Below, piece after piece: positions 1-8,978 of a stretch of 64,000 bases of DNA. Positions within the stretch are counted from its first letter, which is position 1. The number at the start of each line of letters is the position of its first letter. The DNA is from Cupriavidus lacunae (GTDB taxonomy: Bacteria; Pseudomonadota; Gammaproteobacteria; Burkholderiales; Burkholderiaceae): positions 1 through 64,000 of the forward strand of contig NZ_QKWJ01000013.1 of the NCBI RefSeq assembly GCF_003353055.1, read 5' to 3'. The notes under the pieces are model-generated. The model was not told the DNA's origin. It saw only the letters and a list, made by a program, of their open reading frames with translations, and did no database searches. The position numbers and the translations under genes are program-made.

Positions 1-159
1 GGCGAATCGCCTCCAGCGTCTGATGGTCAAATGTACGTCCGTCTCGTTTCATACACGATCCGACCGGCACGGGCATCGCAAAGTTCCCCAATTTGTCGAC
101 TTACTTATCGACTGGTGAGTAAATGTCGCGCTAGTGGTCTGTTCAGTCGGAGGCAAGAC

Positions 160-897
160 ATGGGAAAGAAAATGCCATCACGCATCGCATCGCTTGAAGA
201 CGCGCCCGCGGATGCGGCGCTGATCCGCCAGGTCATTACCGGCGCAGGATATGAATGCGTGAGCTTCGGCGAAAGCCGGCGCCTGCTGCTGGCGCTGCGC
301 GACGCCGGTTTCGACCTGCTGCTGCTGGACTGGCAGATGCCGGACCTGTCCGGGCGCGAGGTGCTGGCCTGGGTGCGCACCCACCTCGACCGGCGCATCC
401 CGGTGATGTTCCTGACCTGCCGCGATGCCGAGCACGATATCGTCAACGCGCTGGCGGCGGGCGCCGACGACTACATGGTCAAGCCGGTGCGCCCGGCCGA
501 GCTGGCCGCGCGCATCGAATGCCTGCTGCGGCGCGCCTATCCCGCGCAGATGGCGCCACACGCGCCGCTGCGGCTGGGCGATTACGCTTTTGACTGCGCG
601 TTGCGCAAGGTCACCTGCAACGGTCAGCCGGTCGGCCTGACGCCCAAGGAGTTCGACCTGGCGGTGCTGTTGTTCCGCAACGAAGGCCGTATCGTCACGC
701 GCGACCACATCACCGCCGCGGTCTGGGGCCGCGAGATCTCACCCATGTCGCGCACCATCGATACCCATGTGTCGCGCGTGCGCAGCAAGCTCGGCCTGCA
801 GCCTTCGCATGGCATGCGGCTGACGCCGGTCTACACGCATGGCTACCGGCTGGAGCGTACGGACCGCGCGGACCGCCCCGAGCGGGCGGCAGCGTGA
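160..897 (+). CDS. OmpR/PhoB-family response regulator
   Basis: A 245-residue two-domain response regulator. The N-terminal receiver has an acidic pair (LED, near residues 10-12), the phospho-acceptor Asp in the LLDWQMPD stretch, a Thr in MFLTCRD and the Lys in YMVKPVRP, so it looks phosphorylatable. The C-terminal half is a winged-helix DNA-binding domain (LTPKEFDLAVLL, then the THVSRVRSKL recognition region). I chose the ATG at 160 because GGAGG lies seven bases upstream at 149-153 and the receiver fold begins just after it; the frame stays open to 31 but those residues look like noise. The stop overlaps the GTG of a kinase-like gene, so the two are co-translated. The signal and target genes are unknown. 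Confidence 0.9.
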   Translation: MGKKMPSRIASLEDAPADAALIRQVITGAGYECVSFGESRRLLLALRDAGFDLLLLDWQMPDLSGREVLAWVRTHLDRRIPVMFLTCRDAEHDIVNALAAGADDYMVKPVRPAELAARIECLLRRAYPAQMAPHAPLRLGDYAFDCALRKVTCNGQPVGLTPKEFDLAVLLFRNEGRIVTRDHITAAVWGREISPMSRTIDTHVSRVRSKLGLQPSHGMRLTPVYTHGYRLERTDRADRPERAAA

Positions 898-1658
898 AGA
901 CGCCCCTGTTGCGACATGCGGCGGTTGCCACGGCGTTGTGGCTCGGCAGCCGCTGGCTGGCGTGGGCTTTGCGCGGCCCCGCTGCCGCGGCGCCAGCGCC
1001 CGGTCACGGCGGCGACGTACGCGATCCCGCCGCGGTGCAGGACATGCTGTTGCATGTGCTCGGCCACGACCTGCGCGAACCCAATGCCTCGCTGCTGGCC
1101 TGGCTGGCCCTGCGACGTACCCAGGACCAGGCCGATGCGGCGCTGCTCGCGCAGGTCGGCGGCCATGCGCGCCGCTCGCTGCGCCATATCGACGACCTGA
1201 ACCGGCTGCTGCGCGAAACGCGGCACGCCTATCGCATGCGGCGGATTGTCATGGAAAACCTGCTCGATGAAGCGCTGGATCGGGTGTGGACTGTGGCCTG
1301 CGAGGCCGGCATCCGGCTGGAACGGCCGGCAGGGCGCCTGCCGCGCATTGGCGGGGACCAGGCCATGCTGGGCGGCACGCTGGAATGGCTGTTGGCAAGT
1401 GCCATCGGTGCGGCGGCGCGAGGGACGGCGCTGCGGATCGCGTGCCGCGGCCACGCCGGCGGCGTGGCGCTCTCAATTGTGTTCAATCCCGCCGATGACG
1501 AGGGCGGCGTGCGGCTGGGCCTGCCCGGCCCGGCGCTGCTGTGCGCACAGCGCGTGGTGGCACGCCATGGCGGCATGCTGGTGCCGTTGCAGCCGGTGGC
1601 GGAAGCCGCCCCGCAAGCCGGCTGGTACCTGTGGCTGCGTCGCCGGCCGCGACCATGA
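894..1658 (+). CDS. short histidine-kinase-like protein, ATP-binding boxes degenerate
   Basis: A 254-residue protein starting at a GTG that overlaps the stop of the response regulator by four bases. A hydrophobic N-terminal stretch (about residues 9-34) could be a membrane anchor. The phosphoacceptor region is well kept, with His58 in HDLREP. The rest aligns in outline with a kinase ATPase domain, but the expected N-box Asn is replaced (LLASA near 166-170), no DxGxG motif is seen (NPADDEGG instead), and the G2 region reads LGLPGPALL before a normal-looking RHGG. It may be a pseudokinase or a phosphotransfer partner for the upstream regulator, or a decaying kinase. Assignment to the kinase family is by motif; the loss of activity is inferred. 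Confidence 0.7.
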   Translation: MKTPLLRHAAVATALWLGSRWLAWALRGPAAAAPAPGHGGDVRDPAAVQDMLLHVLGHDLREPNASLLAWLALRRTQDQADAALLAQVGGHARRSLRHIDDLNRLLRETRHAYRMRRIVMENLLDEALDRVWTVACEAGIRLERPAGRLPRIGGDQAMLGGTLEWLLASAIGAAARGTALRIACRGHAGGVALSIVFNPADDEGGVRLGLPGPALLCAQRVVARHGGMLVPLQPVAEAAPQAGWYLWLRRRPRP

Positions 1659-1683
1659 AAAAAGGCACCCGAAGGTGCCTTTC
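1658..1683 (-). terminator. Rho-independent terminator of the porin gene
   Basis: The hairpin GGCACC-CGAA-GGTGCC is flanked by six A on the + strand, which read as a T-run after the stem on the minus strand, just downstream of the porin stop. It touches the last base of the kinase-like gene and has only three T on the + side, so it mainly serves the porin. Confidence 0.8.
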
Positions 1684-1704
1684 GCCAGACTGATCAGACA
1701 ACGA

Positions 1705-2808
1705 TCAGAAGATGTGGCGGATGCCTGCGCCCAGGCCGAGCTGATTGTCCTTGCCCGGCAGTTGGGTCTTCGCGCCGCCGGTCACCTGGTTGTAGTCCAC
1801 GGTGCCGTAGACCTGGGTGCGCTTGGACAGCGAGTACTCGGCCAGCAGAACACCGGTGTAGCGGTTGCCGCTGACATTAGCCAGACCGTTCGTGTTCTTG
1901 ATGTGGTCACCATAGAACACGCCGGTCAGCGCCAGAGCCGGAGTGGCCTGGTAGGTCGCGCCGATGTAGCCGATGTTGTCCTTACGCGGGCTTGCCGTGT
2001 AATTGCCACCAGCCGGGATCGGATTGGCGCTGTTCGACGGCGTGAAGAAAGCGGCGTCGATCAGGCCAGTCTTATCCTTGCCACCGATGTAGCCGAGGAA
2101 GATCTTGGCCGGGCCGATGCCGTACTTACCGGCGGCACCCCACATTTGCTGCTTGTTGCCGTTCGTGTCACGGAATTCCTGGTACACGCCGCCAACGCCC
2201 CACGGGCCGGCTTCATATGCAGCACGGGCGCCAAAATACGGTGCGTTGCCATTGGGCGGGTTGGTCTGTGCGTGCGTGAAGCTGCCCGGCTTCTCACCGA
2301 AGCCATAGCTGACGCCAACGTTCAGGCCACCGAACTTGCCGGAGTAGCCGATCACATTGTCGCTGCGGAACTGCGTCAGGAAGAAGGGCCAGGCGTTGTT
2401 GTCGTAGTTGCCAATGGTCAGCGGATCGTAGTCGCCGAAGAAATTAAAGCCTTCGGTGTACTGGCGGCCCAGCTTGATGGCGCCGAACTCGCCGCTCAGG
2501 CCAACATATGCCTGACGACCGAACAGGCGGCCACCCTGGTTAGCCTTGCCGGTATCCGGATCAAAGCCGTTTTCCAGTTGGAAGATCGCCTTCAGGTTGT
2601 TGCCCAGGGCTTCGCTACCCTTCAGGCCCCAGCGGCTGTTGGTGACCGCGCCGTTGGTCAGTTGCGTCTGGCTGTGGTTCTGGGCGTCGGAATTGGTGGT
2701 GAAGCGGACGCTCTGGTCAACGATACCGTACAGGGTAACGGACGATTGTGCGAAAGCCGAACCTGCCAACAGGCTGCCGGCGGCGAGGACGATGGCCGAT
2801 TTCTTCAT
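1705..2808 (-). CDS. Trimeric outer-membrane porin (Burkholderia/OmpC type)
   Basis: A 367-residue general diffusion porin. It begins with a Sec signal peptide (MKKSAIVLAAG...GSAFA, cleavage near residue 20), then the typical first strand SSVTLYGIVDQSV, and ends in the C-terminal aromatic residue (GIRHIF) needed for Bam-dependent outer-membrane insertion. The many alternating Gly/aromatic strands fit a 16-stranded barrel. The start at 2808 is set by the signal peptide and by AAAAGGAGCT just upstream; a 15-residue longer frame is not credible. It stands alone, with its own terminator, next to minE. Porins of this family are highly expressed and usually multicopy in Burkholderiaceae, so no specific substrate can be assigned. 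Confidence 0.95.
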   Translation of the reverse strand: MKKSAIVLAAGSLLAGSAFAQSSVTLYGIVDQSVRFTTNSDAQNHSQTQLTNGAVTNSRWGLKGSEALGNNLKAIFQLENGFDPDTGKANQGGRLFGRQAYVGLSGEFGAIKLGRQYTEGFNFFGDYDPLTIGNYDNNAWPFFLTQFRSDNVIGYSGKFGGLNVGVSYGFGEKPGSFTHAQTNPPNGNAPYFGARAAYEAGPWGVGGVYQEFRDTNGNKQQMWGAAGKYGIGPAKIFLGYIGGKDKTGLIDAAFFTPSNSANPIPAGGNYTASPRKDNIGYIGATYQATPALALTGVFYGDHIKNTNGLANVSGNRYTGVLLAEYSLSKRTQVYGTVDYNQVTGGAKTQLPGKDNQLGLGAGIRHIF

Positions 2809-3171
2809 GGAGCTCCTTTTCTGTCTCTTGTACTGTTCTCTCCGCCGGATCACGACGGGGACGAGGTTTACGTTTCGTGTAAACGCCGCGAAAATTTAAC
2901 AAAAGGTCGGCTACAAGGACACAAAACTCCGCCGAGCCGCGCTTTCAAGCAGGATTTTGGTGCAAATCCGTTGTCTCGCCGCTACACAATTCCGGTTTGG
3001 TGCGATGCCGCAGCAGCGCGAAGCGACCTGTGCACTGGACTGGCGGGGGCAGGGCGGGGAAAGCGGAGGCCGGCCGACGCCGACGCGCAAGCGGCGCCGG
3101 TTGGCGGTAAGACGGGAGGTGTGGGGGGGAACCGCGGGGAGGAACGACCCCGGCAGCGCCGGGGTCTGTTT
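2809..3171 (-). promoter_or_regulatory. Porin upstream region, with an inverted repeat at 2866-2884
   Basis: This gap of about 360 bases between minE and the porin holds no gene. The inverted repeat GTTTAC-(7)-GTAAAC at 2866-2884 lies about 60 bases above the porin start, beside an A/T-rich patch (around 2888-2905), and could be an operator or part of the porin promoter. At 3146-3166 the hairpin GACCCCGG-CAGCG-CCGGGGTC follows the minE stop and may end minCDE transcription, though it lacks a clear T-run on the minus strand. Confidence 0.45.
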
Positions 3172-3426
3172 TCAGTTCTGCGGGATCTCGATCTTGACCT
3201 CGAGCACCTCGAGGTTGTCCTGGCGTTCCAGGCTGACGCGCAGGTCCTGGTCGCCGATCTTGACGTACTTGGAGATCACCGCCACCAGTTCGCGCTGCAG
3301 CGCGGGCAGGTAGTCGGCGGGTGCGGAATGGCCGGTGCGCTCGTGCGCCAGGATGATCTGCAGCCGCTCCTTGGCGACCGACGCGGACTTTTTCTTCTCT
3401 CCCAGCAGGAAGGAAAGGATCGACAT
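3172..3426 (-). CDS. minE: Cell division topological specificity factor MinE
   Basis: At 84 residues it has the usual length for MinE. The N-terminus ([12 protein letters not shown]) is the amphipathic membrane-targeting segment, followed by the MinD-contact helix ([13 protein letters not shown]) that stimulates MinD ATPase, and then the topological-specificity domain. MinE drives pole-to-pole oscillation of MinCD so that the division septum forms at mid-cell. It is the last gene of minC-minD-minE, 21 bases after minD, with a good ribosome-binding site (GGAGGG). Confidence 0.97.
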   Translation of the reverse strand: MSILSFLLGEKKKSASVAKERLQIILAHERTGHSAPADYLPALQRELVAVISKYVKIGDQDLRVSLERQDNLEVLEVKIEIPQN

Positions 3427-3447
3427 GGGGTGAACCCTCCTTGACCG

Positions 3448-4263
3448 TTACTTGTTGCCGAAGATGCGGGAGAGCAGACCCGGCTTCTGGTAGTCGGTGA
3501 AACGCATCGGCTTGTCCTTGCCGAGGAAGCGGTCCACCACGTCGCTGTAGGCGTCCGACACGTCGCTGCCTTCCAGGTGGATGGCGGGCGTGCCCTGGTT
3601 GGAGGCGTGCAGCACGGCTTCCGATTCCGGGACCACGCCGATCAGCTTGATGCGCAGGATTTCCTGGATGTCGGTCAGCGACAGCATCTCGCCGCCATGC
3701 ACGCGCTTGGGATTGTAGCGGGTGATCAGCAGGTGTTCCTTGATCGGATCGCCGCCTTCGCTGGCGCGCTTGGTCTTGGAAGCCAGGATGCCCAGGATGC
3801 GGTCCGAATCGCGCACCGACGACACTTCCGGGTTGGTCACGATCAGCGCTTCGTCGGCAAAGTACATGGCCATCAGCGCGCCCGACTCGATACCGGCGGG
3901 CGAGTCGCAGACGATGAATTCGAAATCCATCTCGATCAGGCCGTTGATGACCTTCTCGACGCCTTCGCGTGTGAGCGCATCCTTGTCCCGCGTCTGCGAG
4001 GCCGGCAGGATGAACAGGTTCTCGCACTTCTTGTCCTTGATCAGCGCCTGGCGCAGGTTGGCTTCGCCCTGCACCACGTTGATCAGGTCATACACCACGC
4101 GGCGTTCGCAACCCATGATCAGGTCGAGGTTGCGCAGGCCGACGTCGAAGTCGATCACGGCAGTCTTGTGGCCGCGCAGGGCCAGGCCGGCGGCAAAGCT
4201 GGCGCTGGTGGTGGTCTTGCCGACGCCTCCCTTGCCGGAGGTCACAACGATGATTTTTGCCAT
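3448..4263 (-). CDS. minD: Septum-site-determining ATPase MinD
   Basis: A 271-residue ParA/MinD-type ATPase. The deviant Walker A motif GKGGVGKTT occupies residues 10-18 (signature Lys11), with the DFDVGLRNLDL switch region after it. The C-terminus (KPGLLSRIFGNK) is the amphipathic membrane-targeting helix. ATP-bound MinD dimerises on the membrane, recruits MinC to block FtsZ assembly near the poles, and is displaced by MinE. It is the middle gene of minCDE. Confidence 0.98.
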   Translation of the reverse strand: MAKIIVVTSGKGGVGKTTTSASFAAGLALRGHKTAVIDFDVGLRNLDLIMGCERRVVYDLINVVQGEANLRQALIKDKKCENLFILPASQTRDKDALTREGVEKVINGLIEMDFEFIVCDSPAGIESGALMAMYFADEALIVTNPEVSSVRDSDRILGILASKTKRASEGGDPIKEHLLITRYNPKRVHGGEMLSLTDIQEILRIKLIGVVPESEAVLHASNQGTPAIHLEGSDVSDAYSDVVDRFLGKDKPMRFTDYQKPGLLSRIFGNK

Positions 4264-4330
4264 GGCTCTTTGGTCCAGTAATAAGTTGATGCTTGCGCTG
4301 TCTGCGATTCGGTCCCGAGCGGCGCCGCGG

Positions 4331-5143
4331 TTACTTGAGCCGCAGCGCTTCGAGGATCAGTTTTTCATCGGCCAGGCGCACCTGGGCGGTCTTGCCGAGC
4401 ACGTCGGCCGGAAGCGTCTGCTCCGCGGTCCGGTAGATGCCGGCGATGGAAATCAGTTCGGGCTCCATGCACGTGCTGAAGATGCGCGCGCCGGTGTTGC
4501 CCTTGACGCCCGCCAGCGCACGGCCGCGCAGCGGGGCATAGATATGGATGTTGCCTTCGGCGATCACTTCGGCGCCGTAGCTGACCACGTCCAGGATCAC
4601 CACGTCGCCCTGCGCGTAGACCTGCTGGCCCGAGCGCAGCGGCTTGTCGATCAGCATGGTCTGGGTCTGGCGGATGGCGGCGGCCACGGCGGCATCCGTG
4701 GCTGCCTGCGCGCCGGCGCGGGCGGATTCCTCGCGCGCGGCCTGTTCGGCGGCGGCCTGCTCCGCCGCGGCAGCGGCCTTGGCCTCGGCGGCCCGGTCGG
4801 TGGCGCGATCGGCGGCACTGCCGCGGCGGGCCTGGCTGTCGAGCAGCGGCAGGCCAAAGCGCTCGGCCCACTCGCGCTGGCCTGGGCGGGCCACCACGCC
4901 GATGGCGCGGGCCTTGAGCGTTGCCAGCGTGTCGATCACGGTGCCAAGCGCGACGGCGTTGTCATTTTCCAGCGCGCGCAGGTCCAGCGCGATCACGTCA
5001 TTGGAGAAGAAGTCGGGGGTGGCTTCAAAGCGGGTGAGGAGGTCACCCCGCAGCGCAGCCATGTCGGCGGTCTGGAGGGAGAGAAGGAGGGCGTCGACGT
5101 TGCCACTGCGCAGCTCGAAGCGTGGCGATTTCTTCTGGGACAT
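4331..5143 (-). CDS. minC: Septum formation inhibitor MinC
   Basis: A 270-residue FtsZ-polymerisation inhibitor. The N-terminal domain (about 1-110) is followed by an Ala/Glu-rich linker ([12 protein letters not shown] region) and the C-terminal beta-helix domain ([17 protein letters not shown], then GRALAG and the [16 protein letters not shown] region) that dimerises and binds MinD. I chose the ATG at 5143 ([12 protein letters not shown]) because homologues start there; the frame stays open 65 codons further upstream with implausible residues. No strong Shine-Dalgarno is visible. It heads minCDE, 67 bases before minD. Confidence 0.95.
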   Translation of the reverse strand: MSQKKSPRFELRSGNVDALLLSLQTADMAALRGDLLTRFEATPDFFSNDVIALDLRALENDNAVALGTVIDTLATLKARAIGVVARPGQREWAERFGLPLLDSQARRGSAADRATDRAAEAKAAAAAEQAAAEQAAREESARAGAQAATDAAVAAAIRQTQTMLIDKPLRSGQQVYAQGDVVILDVVSYGAEVIAEGNIHIYAPLRGRALAGVKGNTGARIFSTCMEPELISIAGIYRTAEQTLPADVLGKTAQVRLADEKLILEALRLK

Positions 5144-5383
5144 AGCCGGGTGACCGTGGAAATGCCACATTCTAACGTCGTATCTGTCGCGAACTGTAAC
5201 AATTGGATCGATATGTACCGCAGGTGGCGCGTGGGTTCCATCTGCACCGGTATGGCACGCCAGCGCGCCAGGCAAGTGTGGCCGGGGTGGCTTGCGGTGC
5301 GCGAAACGCGCGGGACATGCAGGCGAGGCGGGGCCCAATGCAAAGCCTTGTTACGATTGCGCCATCTGATCAGCGGAGTTTCC

Positions 5384-6355
5384 ATGGGCGCCATCGTCAA
5401 TTGCGTGGCCTACCGGCAGGGCAAGCGGCTCGGCCCGGTGGGCATGGAGGAAATCCGGACGGTGCTGGCCGTGCCCGGCACCTTCGTCTGGCTGGGCCTG
5501 CACGAGCCCGATCTCACGCTGCTGCGCGAGGCCCAGCAGGCGTTCGGCCTGCACGACCTGGCGGTGGAAGATGCGCTCGATGCGCACCAGCGCCCCAAGC
5601 TCGAGTCCTACGGCGATTCGGTCTTCGTGGTGCTCAACACCGCGCAGCTGGTGGAAGACGAAGTCGTGGTCGGCGAGACCCATCTCTTCGTCGGCCCCAA
5701 CTACGTGGTGTCGGTGCGCCATGGTGTCAGCAGCACCTACGCGCCCGTGCGCGAACGCTGCGAGCACGATCCGCACGGCCTGGCCAACGGCCCTGGCTTT
5801 GTGCTGTATGCGCTGATGGATTTTATTGTCGACCACTACATGCCGATCGTTACGCGCCTGGAAGACACCTTCGAGGCACTGGAGCAGGGCATCTTCCGCG
5901 ATGAATTCGACCGCGCGGCGATCGAGCGCCTGTATCAGATCAAGCGCCAGGTGCTGCGCCTGCGCAATGCGGTCAATCCGGTCGAGGACATGTGCGGCCA
6001 GTTGATCCGGCTGCACGAAGACCTGGTGCCGAAGGAGCTGCGCGCGTATTTCCGCGACATCGAAGACCACGCCAGCCGGCTGGTGCGCACGCTCGACGTG
6101 GTGCGCGAAATGCTGACTACGGCCGTGCAGGTCAACCTGGCGCTGGTGACCGTGGGCCAGAACGAGGTGGTCAAGCGGCTGGCCGGCTGGGGCGCGATCC
6201 TGGCCATCCCGACCGTGGTCTTCAGCCTGTACGGCATGAACTTCGATGTCATGCCCGAGCTGAAATTCCACTATGCCTACCCGGCCGTGATCGGCGTGAC
6301 CGCGGTTGCCTGCGGCGCGCTGTGGCGGCGGTTGCACCGGGCCGGGTGGATCTGA
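5384..6355 (+). CDS. corA: CorA-family magnesium/cobalt transporter
   Basis: A 323-residue CorA-type channel. A cytoplasmic alpha/beta domain and long coiled-coil helices (about 130-260) precede two C-terminal membrane segments; the signature YGMNF ends the first (PTVVFSLYGMNF) and forms the ion-selective pore loop. CorA pentamers conduct Mg2+ and also Co2+ or Ni2+. I set the start at 5384 because GCGGAG sits just upstream and the protein aligns from MGAIVNC; the open frame running back to 3722 is antisense to minCD. It is transcribed divergently from minC. Confidence 0.92.
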   Translation: MGAIVNCVAYRQGKRLGPVGMEEIRTVLAVPGTFVWLGLHEPDLTLLREAQQAFGLHDLAVEDALDAHQRPKLESYGDSVFVVLNTAQLVEDEVVVGETHLFVGPNYVVSVRHGVSSTYAPVRERCEHDPHGLANGPGFVLYALMDFIVDHYMPIVTRLEDTFEALEQGIFRDEFDRAAIERLYQIKRQVLRLRNAVNPVEDMCGQLIRLHEDLVPKELRAYFRDIEDHASRLVRTLDVVREMLTTAVQVNLALVTVGQNEVVKRLAGWGAILAIPTVVFSLYGMNFDVMPELKFHYAYPAVIGVTAVACGALWRRLHRAGWI

Positions 6356-6509
6356 GCTTCTGATTTTATCTGTGTGACGAATGATCGGTCACAAAATTAT
6401 TGGTGATTGATTATTCCCGTGTATAGGCATCGGATCCCGTGCGCGCCTACCGGCGCCCGGTCCTGACTCCTACACTGGAAGCAGGAAGGCGCCGCGCCCG
6501 GAGTCCGCC

Positions 6510-7214
6510 ATGTCGATTGCCCGCCCCCCGATTGCCGCCTTGCTTGCCGGTGCCGCTGCCGCGTGCCTGCTATGCATGCAGCCGGCTGCCTCCGCGCCGC
6601 AGCCGCCCGCCCCAGCCCAGGCGCAGACCCGTGATGCGGTCGCTGCCTATGAAGCGGGCAACTTCGACCAGGCGCTGCGCGGCTTCGCCAATGCCGCGAA
6701 GCAAGGCAACCGCCTGGCGCAGTTCAACTTCGCGATGATGCTGCTGCGCGGCGAGGGCACCGCCGCCCGTCCGCAGGAGGCACTGGTCTGGCTGAAGAAA
6801 GCGGCAGACAACCAGATGACGCATGCCCAGTACACCTGGGGCGATCTTTATGAGCGCGGCGAACTGGTGCCGAAGTCGCTGGAGGAGGCCAACCGCTGGT
6901 ATGCGCTGGCCGCGCAGGGCGGACATGTGCAGGCGCAGATGGCGCTGGCGACGAACTATTTCACCGGCCGCGGCGTGCCGCGCGATTACGGCCAGGCATT
7001 TGCCTGGTACAGCCGCGCGGCGATTGCCGGCGACGGCGGTGCGCAATATATCGTCGGCAGCTACTACGAGCACGGCGAGCCCGGCGTGGTGGACCAGGAT
7101 ATCGAGCAGGCCAAGATCTGGTACGCGCGCTCGGCCGCGCATGGGGATCCGGGGGCGCTGGCGAAGCTGCGGTCGTTGCTGGAGGAGGCGGTGCGGGGTA
7201 GGGCGGCGAGGTGA
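6510..7214 (+). CDS. Exported Sel1-repeat (TPR-like) protein
   Basis: A 234-residue protein with a probable signal peptide (residues 1-28, ending AASA) followed by four or five Sel1-like repeats. Typical repeat cores are visible: AQFNFAMMLLRGEG, AQYTWGDLYERGE, AQMALATNYFTGRG and AQYIVGSYYEHGE. Sel1 repeats form solenoids that mediate protein-protein contacts, often in the envelope. No partner is evident from the neighbourhood. The gene sits alone between corA and the convergent gatB, followed by a dispersed repeat. Confidence 0.85.
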   Translation: MSIARPPIAALLAGAAAACLLCMQPAASAPQPPAPAQAQTRDAVAAYEAGNFDQALRGFANAAKQGNRLAQFNFAMMLLRGEGTAARPQEALVWLKKAADNQMTHAQYTWGDLYERGELVPKSLEEANRWYALAAQGGHVQAQMALATNYFTGRGVPRDYGQAFAWYSRAAIAGDGGAQYIVGSYYEHGEPGVVDQDIEQAKIWYARSAAHGDPGALAKLRSLLEEAVRGRAAR

Positions 7215-7265
7215 GCTGCGCTGCGTGTAAGCAGGGCACCAGGTCGTCGCCTATATTGACTGGGT

Positions 7266-7390
7266 GCTCCCTCTCCCGCTTGCGGGAGAGGGTTGGGGAG
7301 AGGGCCGGCTTGTCCACGAAGTGAGCGCCTGTGGTCAGCAAGCGCCTGCCCTCTCCCCCGGCCCCTCTCCCGCAGGCGGGAGAGGGGAGC
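7266..7390. repeat. 125-bp dispersed palindromic repeat, copy 1
   Basis: Each end carries an inverted repeat of the form CTCTCCCGC-TT-GCGGGAGAG, and the middle is less symmetric. The reverse complement of 61037-61160 matches it along its whole length, at roughly 85-90% by eye, with both ends coinciding, so these are two copies of one element in opposite orientations. It lies between the convergent Sel1 gene and gatB, where its stems may also act as transcription terminators. It resembles REP/BIME or MITE-like intergenic elements. Confidence 0.85.
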
Positions 7391-7429
7391 AAACCGGCAG
7401 TTTGCGGAGACTTTCGCTGTTGCCAGCCT

Positions 7430-8887
7430 TTATCCCAGCTTCTTCTTCAACAACTCATTCACCTGCGCCGGGTTGGCCTTGCCCTTGGTCGCCTTCATCG
7501 CCTGACCGACCAGAGCGTTGAACGCCTTCTCCTTGCCCGAGCGGAATTCCTCGACCGACTTGGCGTTGGCCGCCAGCACGTCGTCGATGATCTTCTCCAG
7601 CTCGCCGCTGTCGGACATCTGCTTCAGGCCCCTGGCCTCGATGATGGCGTCGGCGTCGCCGCCGTGTTCGCCCGCCCACATCGCCGGGAACACATCCTTC
7701 TTGGCGGTGTTGTTCGACACCGTGCCGTCAGCGATGCGCGTGAGCAGCTTTGCCAGTTGCGCCGGCGTGACCGGTGCGGCGTCGATGGCGATGCCTTCGC
7801 GGTTGAGTTGCGAGGCCACGTCGCCCATCAGCCAGTTGGCGGCGGGCTTGGCGTTGGCGGTGCCCGCGCCGGCCACCACGGCTTCGTAGTATGTGGCGAA
7901 GGCCTTGGTGGCGGTCAGCGTGGTGGCGTCATAGGCCGACAGGCCGTATTGCGAGACAAAGCGCGCCTGCATCGCCGCCGGCAGCTCCGGCAGCTCGCCG
8001 CGCACGCGCTCGACCCAGCTGGGGTCGATTTCCAGCGGCATCAGGTCCGGATCGGGGAAGTAACGGTAGTCGTGCGCGTCTTCCTTGGTGCGCATGGCGC
8101 GCGTTTCGCCCGTATCCGGATCGAACAGCACGGTGGCCTGCTGGATCTTGCGGCCGTCCTCGATCTCGGCGATCTGCCACTGCACTTCGTAGTCGATGGC
8201 CTGCTGCAGGAAGCGGAACGAGTTCAGGTTCTTGATCTCGCGGCGGGTGCCGAATTCCTTCTGGCCGAGCGGGCGCACCGAGACGTTGGCGTCGCAGCGG
8301 AAGCTGCCTTCCTGCATGTTGCCGTCGCAGATGCCCAGCCACACCACCAGCGAGTGCAGCGCCTTGGCATAGGCCACGGCTTCGGCGGCACTGCGCATGT
8401 CGGGCTCGGTGACGATTTCCAGCAGCGGGGTGCCGGCGCGGTTCAGGTCGATGCCGGTCATGCCGGCAAAGTCCTCATGCAGCGACTTGCCCGCGTCTTC
8501 TTCCAGGTGGGCACGCGTCAGGTTGACGGTCTTTTCGTAGGACTCGCCCTGCTTGCCTTCGACCTGGATGGTGATGGTGCCGCCCTGTACCACCGGGATC
8601 TCATACTGGCTGATCTGGTAGCCCTTGGGCAGGTCGGGGTAGAAGTAGTTCTTGCGCGCAAAGATGCTGCGCGGCGCGATGGTGGCGCCGATCGCCAGGC
8701 CGAACTGGATGGCGCGCTCGACCGCGCCCTGGTTGAGCACCGGCAGCACGCCCGGCAGCGCCAGGTCCACCGGCGAGGCCTGTGTGTTGGCCTCGGCCCC
8801 GAAGGCGGTCGAGGTGCCGGAAAAAATCTTGGAGGCCGTCGAGAGCTGCGCGTGCGTTTCGAGGCCGATCACCACTTCCCATTGCAT
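7430..8887 (-). CDS. gatB: Aspartyl/glutamyl-tRNA amidotransferase subunit B
   Basis: A 485-residue GatB. The N-terminal catalytic cradle begins at [15 protein letters not shown] and contains the tRNA-phosphorylating core motifs ([36 protein letters not shown]). The C-terminal helical and YqeY-like tail (about 330-485) binds the tRNA elbow. With GatA and GatC it converts Glu-tRNA(Gln) and/or Asp-tRNA(Asn) to the amidated forms. I placed the start at 8887; the open frame extends 118 codons upstream into the neighbouring hydrolase gene. It is unusual in being separated from gatCA by two unrelated genes. Confidence 0.97.
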   Translation of the reverse strand: MQWEVVIGLETHAQLSTASKIFSGTSTAFGAEANTQASPVDLALPGVLPVLNQGAVERAIQFGLAIGATIAPRSIFARKNYFYPDLPKGYQISQYEIPVVQGGTITIQVEGKQGESYEKTVNLTRAHLEEDAGKSLHEDFAGMTGIDLNRAGTPLLEIVTEPDMRSAAEAVAYAKALHSLVVWLGICDGNMQEGSFRCDANVSVRPLGQKEFGTRREIKNLNSFRFLQQAIDYEVQWQIAEIEDGRKIQQATVLFDPDTGETRAMRTKEDAHDYRYFPDPDLMPLEIDPSWVERVRGELPELPAAMQARFVSQYGLSAYDATTLTATKAFATYYEAVVAGAGTANAKPAANWLMGDVASQLNREGIAIDAAPVTPAQLAKLLTRIADGTVSNNTAKKDVFPAMWAGEHGGDADAIIEARGLKQMSDSGELEKIIDDVLAANAKSVEEFRSGKEKAFNALVGQAMKATKGKANPAQVNELLKKKLG

Positions 8888-8978
8888 GGCGGTATTCCTG
8901 TTCGGTTCTTTCGGTGTTGTCTGTTGCGAGGGAGCGGCAGCGCCGCTCCGGTGTTCTGTCTGGCCTTGTCCCTTGCCG

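Noticed and set aside
31-159. N-terminal 43 residues of the first response regulator frame
   Set aside because: They lack receiver homology, and a strong ribosome-binding site precedes the ATG at 160.
1246-3444. 732-residue plus-strand frame across the porin and minE
   Set aside because: It is antisense to two recognised genes and has no domain of its own.
3722-5383. Long N-terminal extension of CorA
   Set aside because: It lies antisense to minD and minC; the CorA fold starts at 5384, where a ribosome-binding site is also present.
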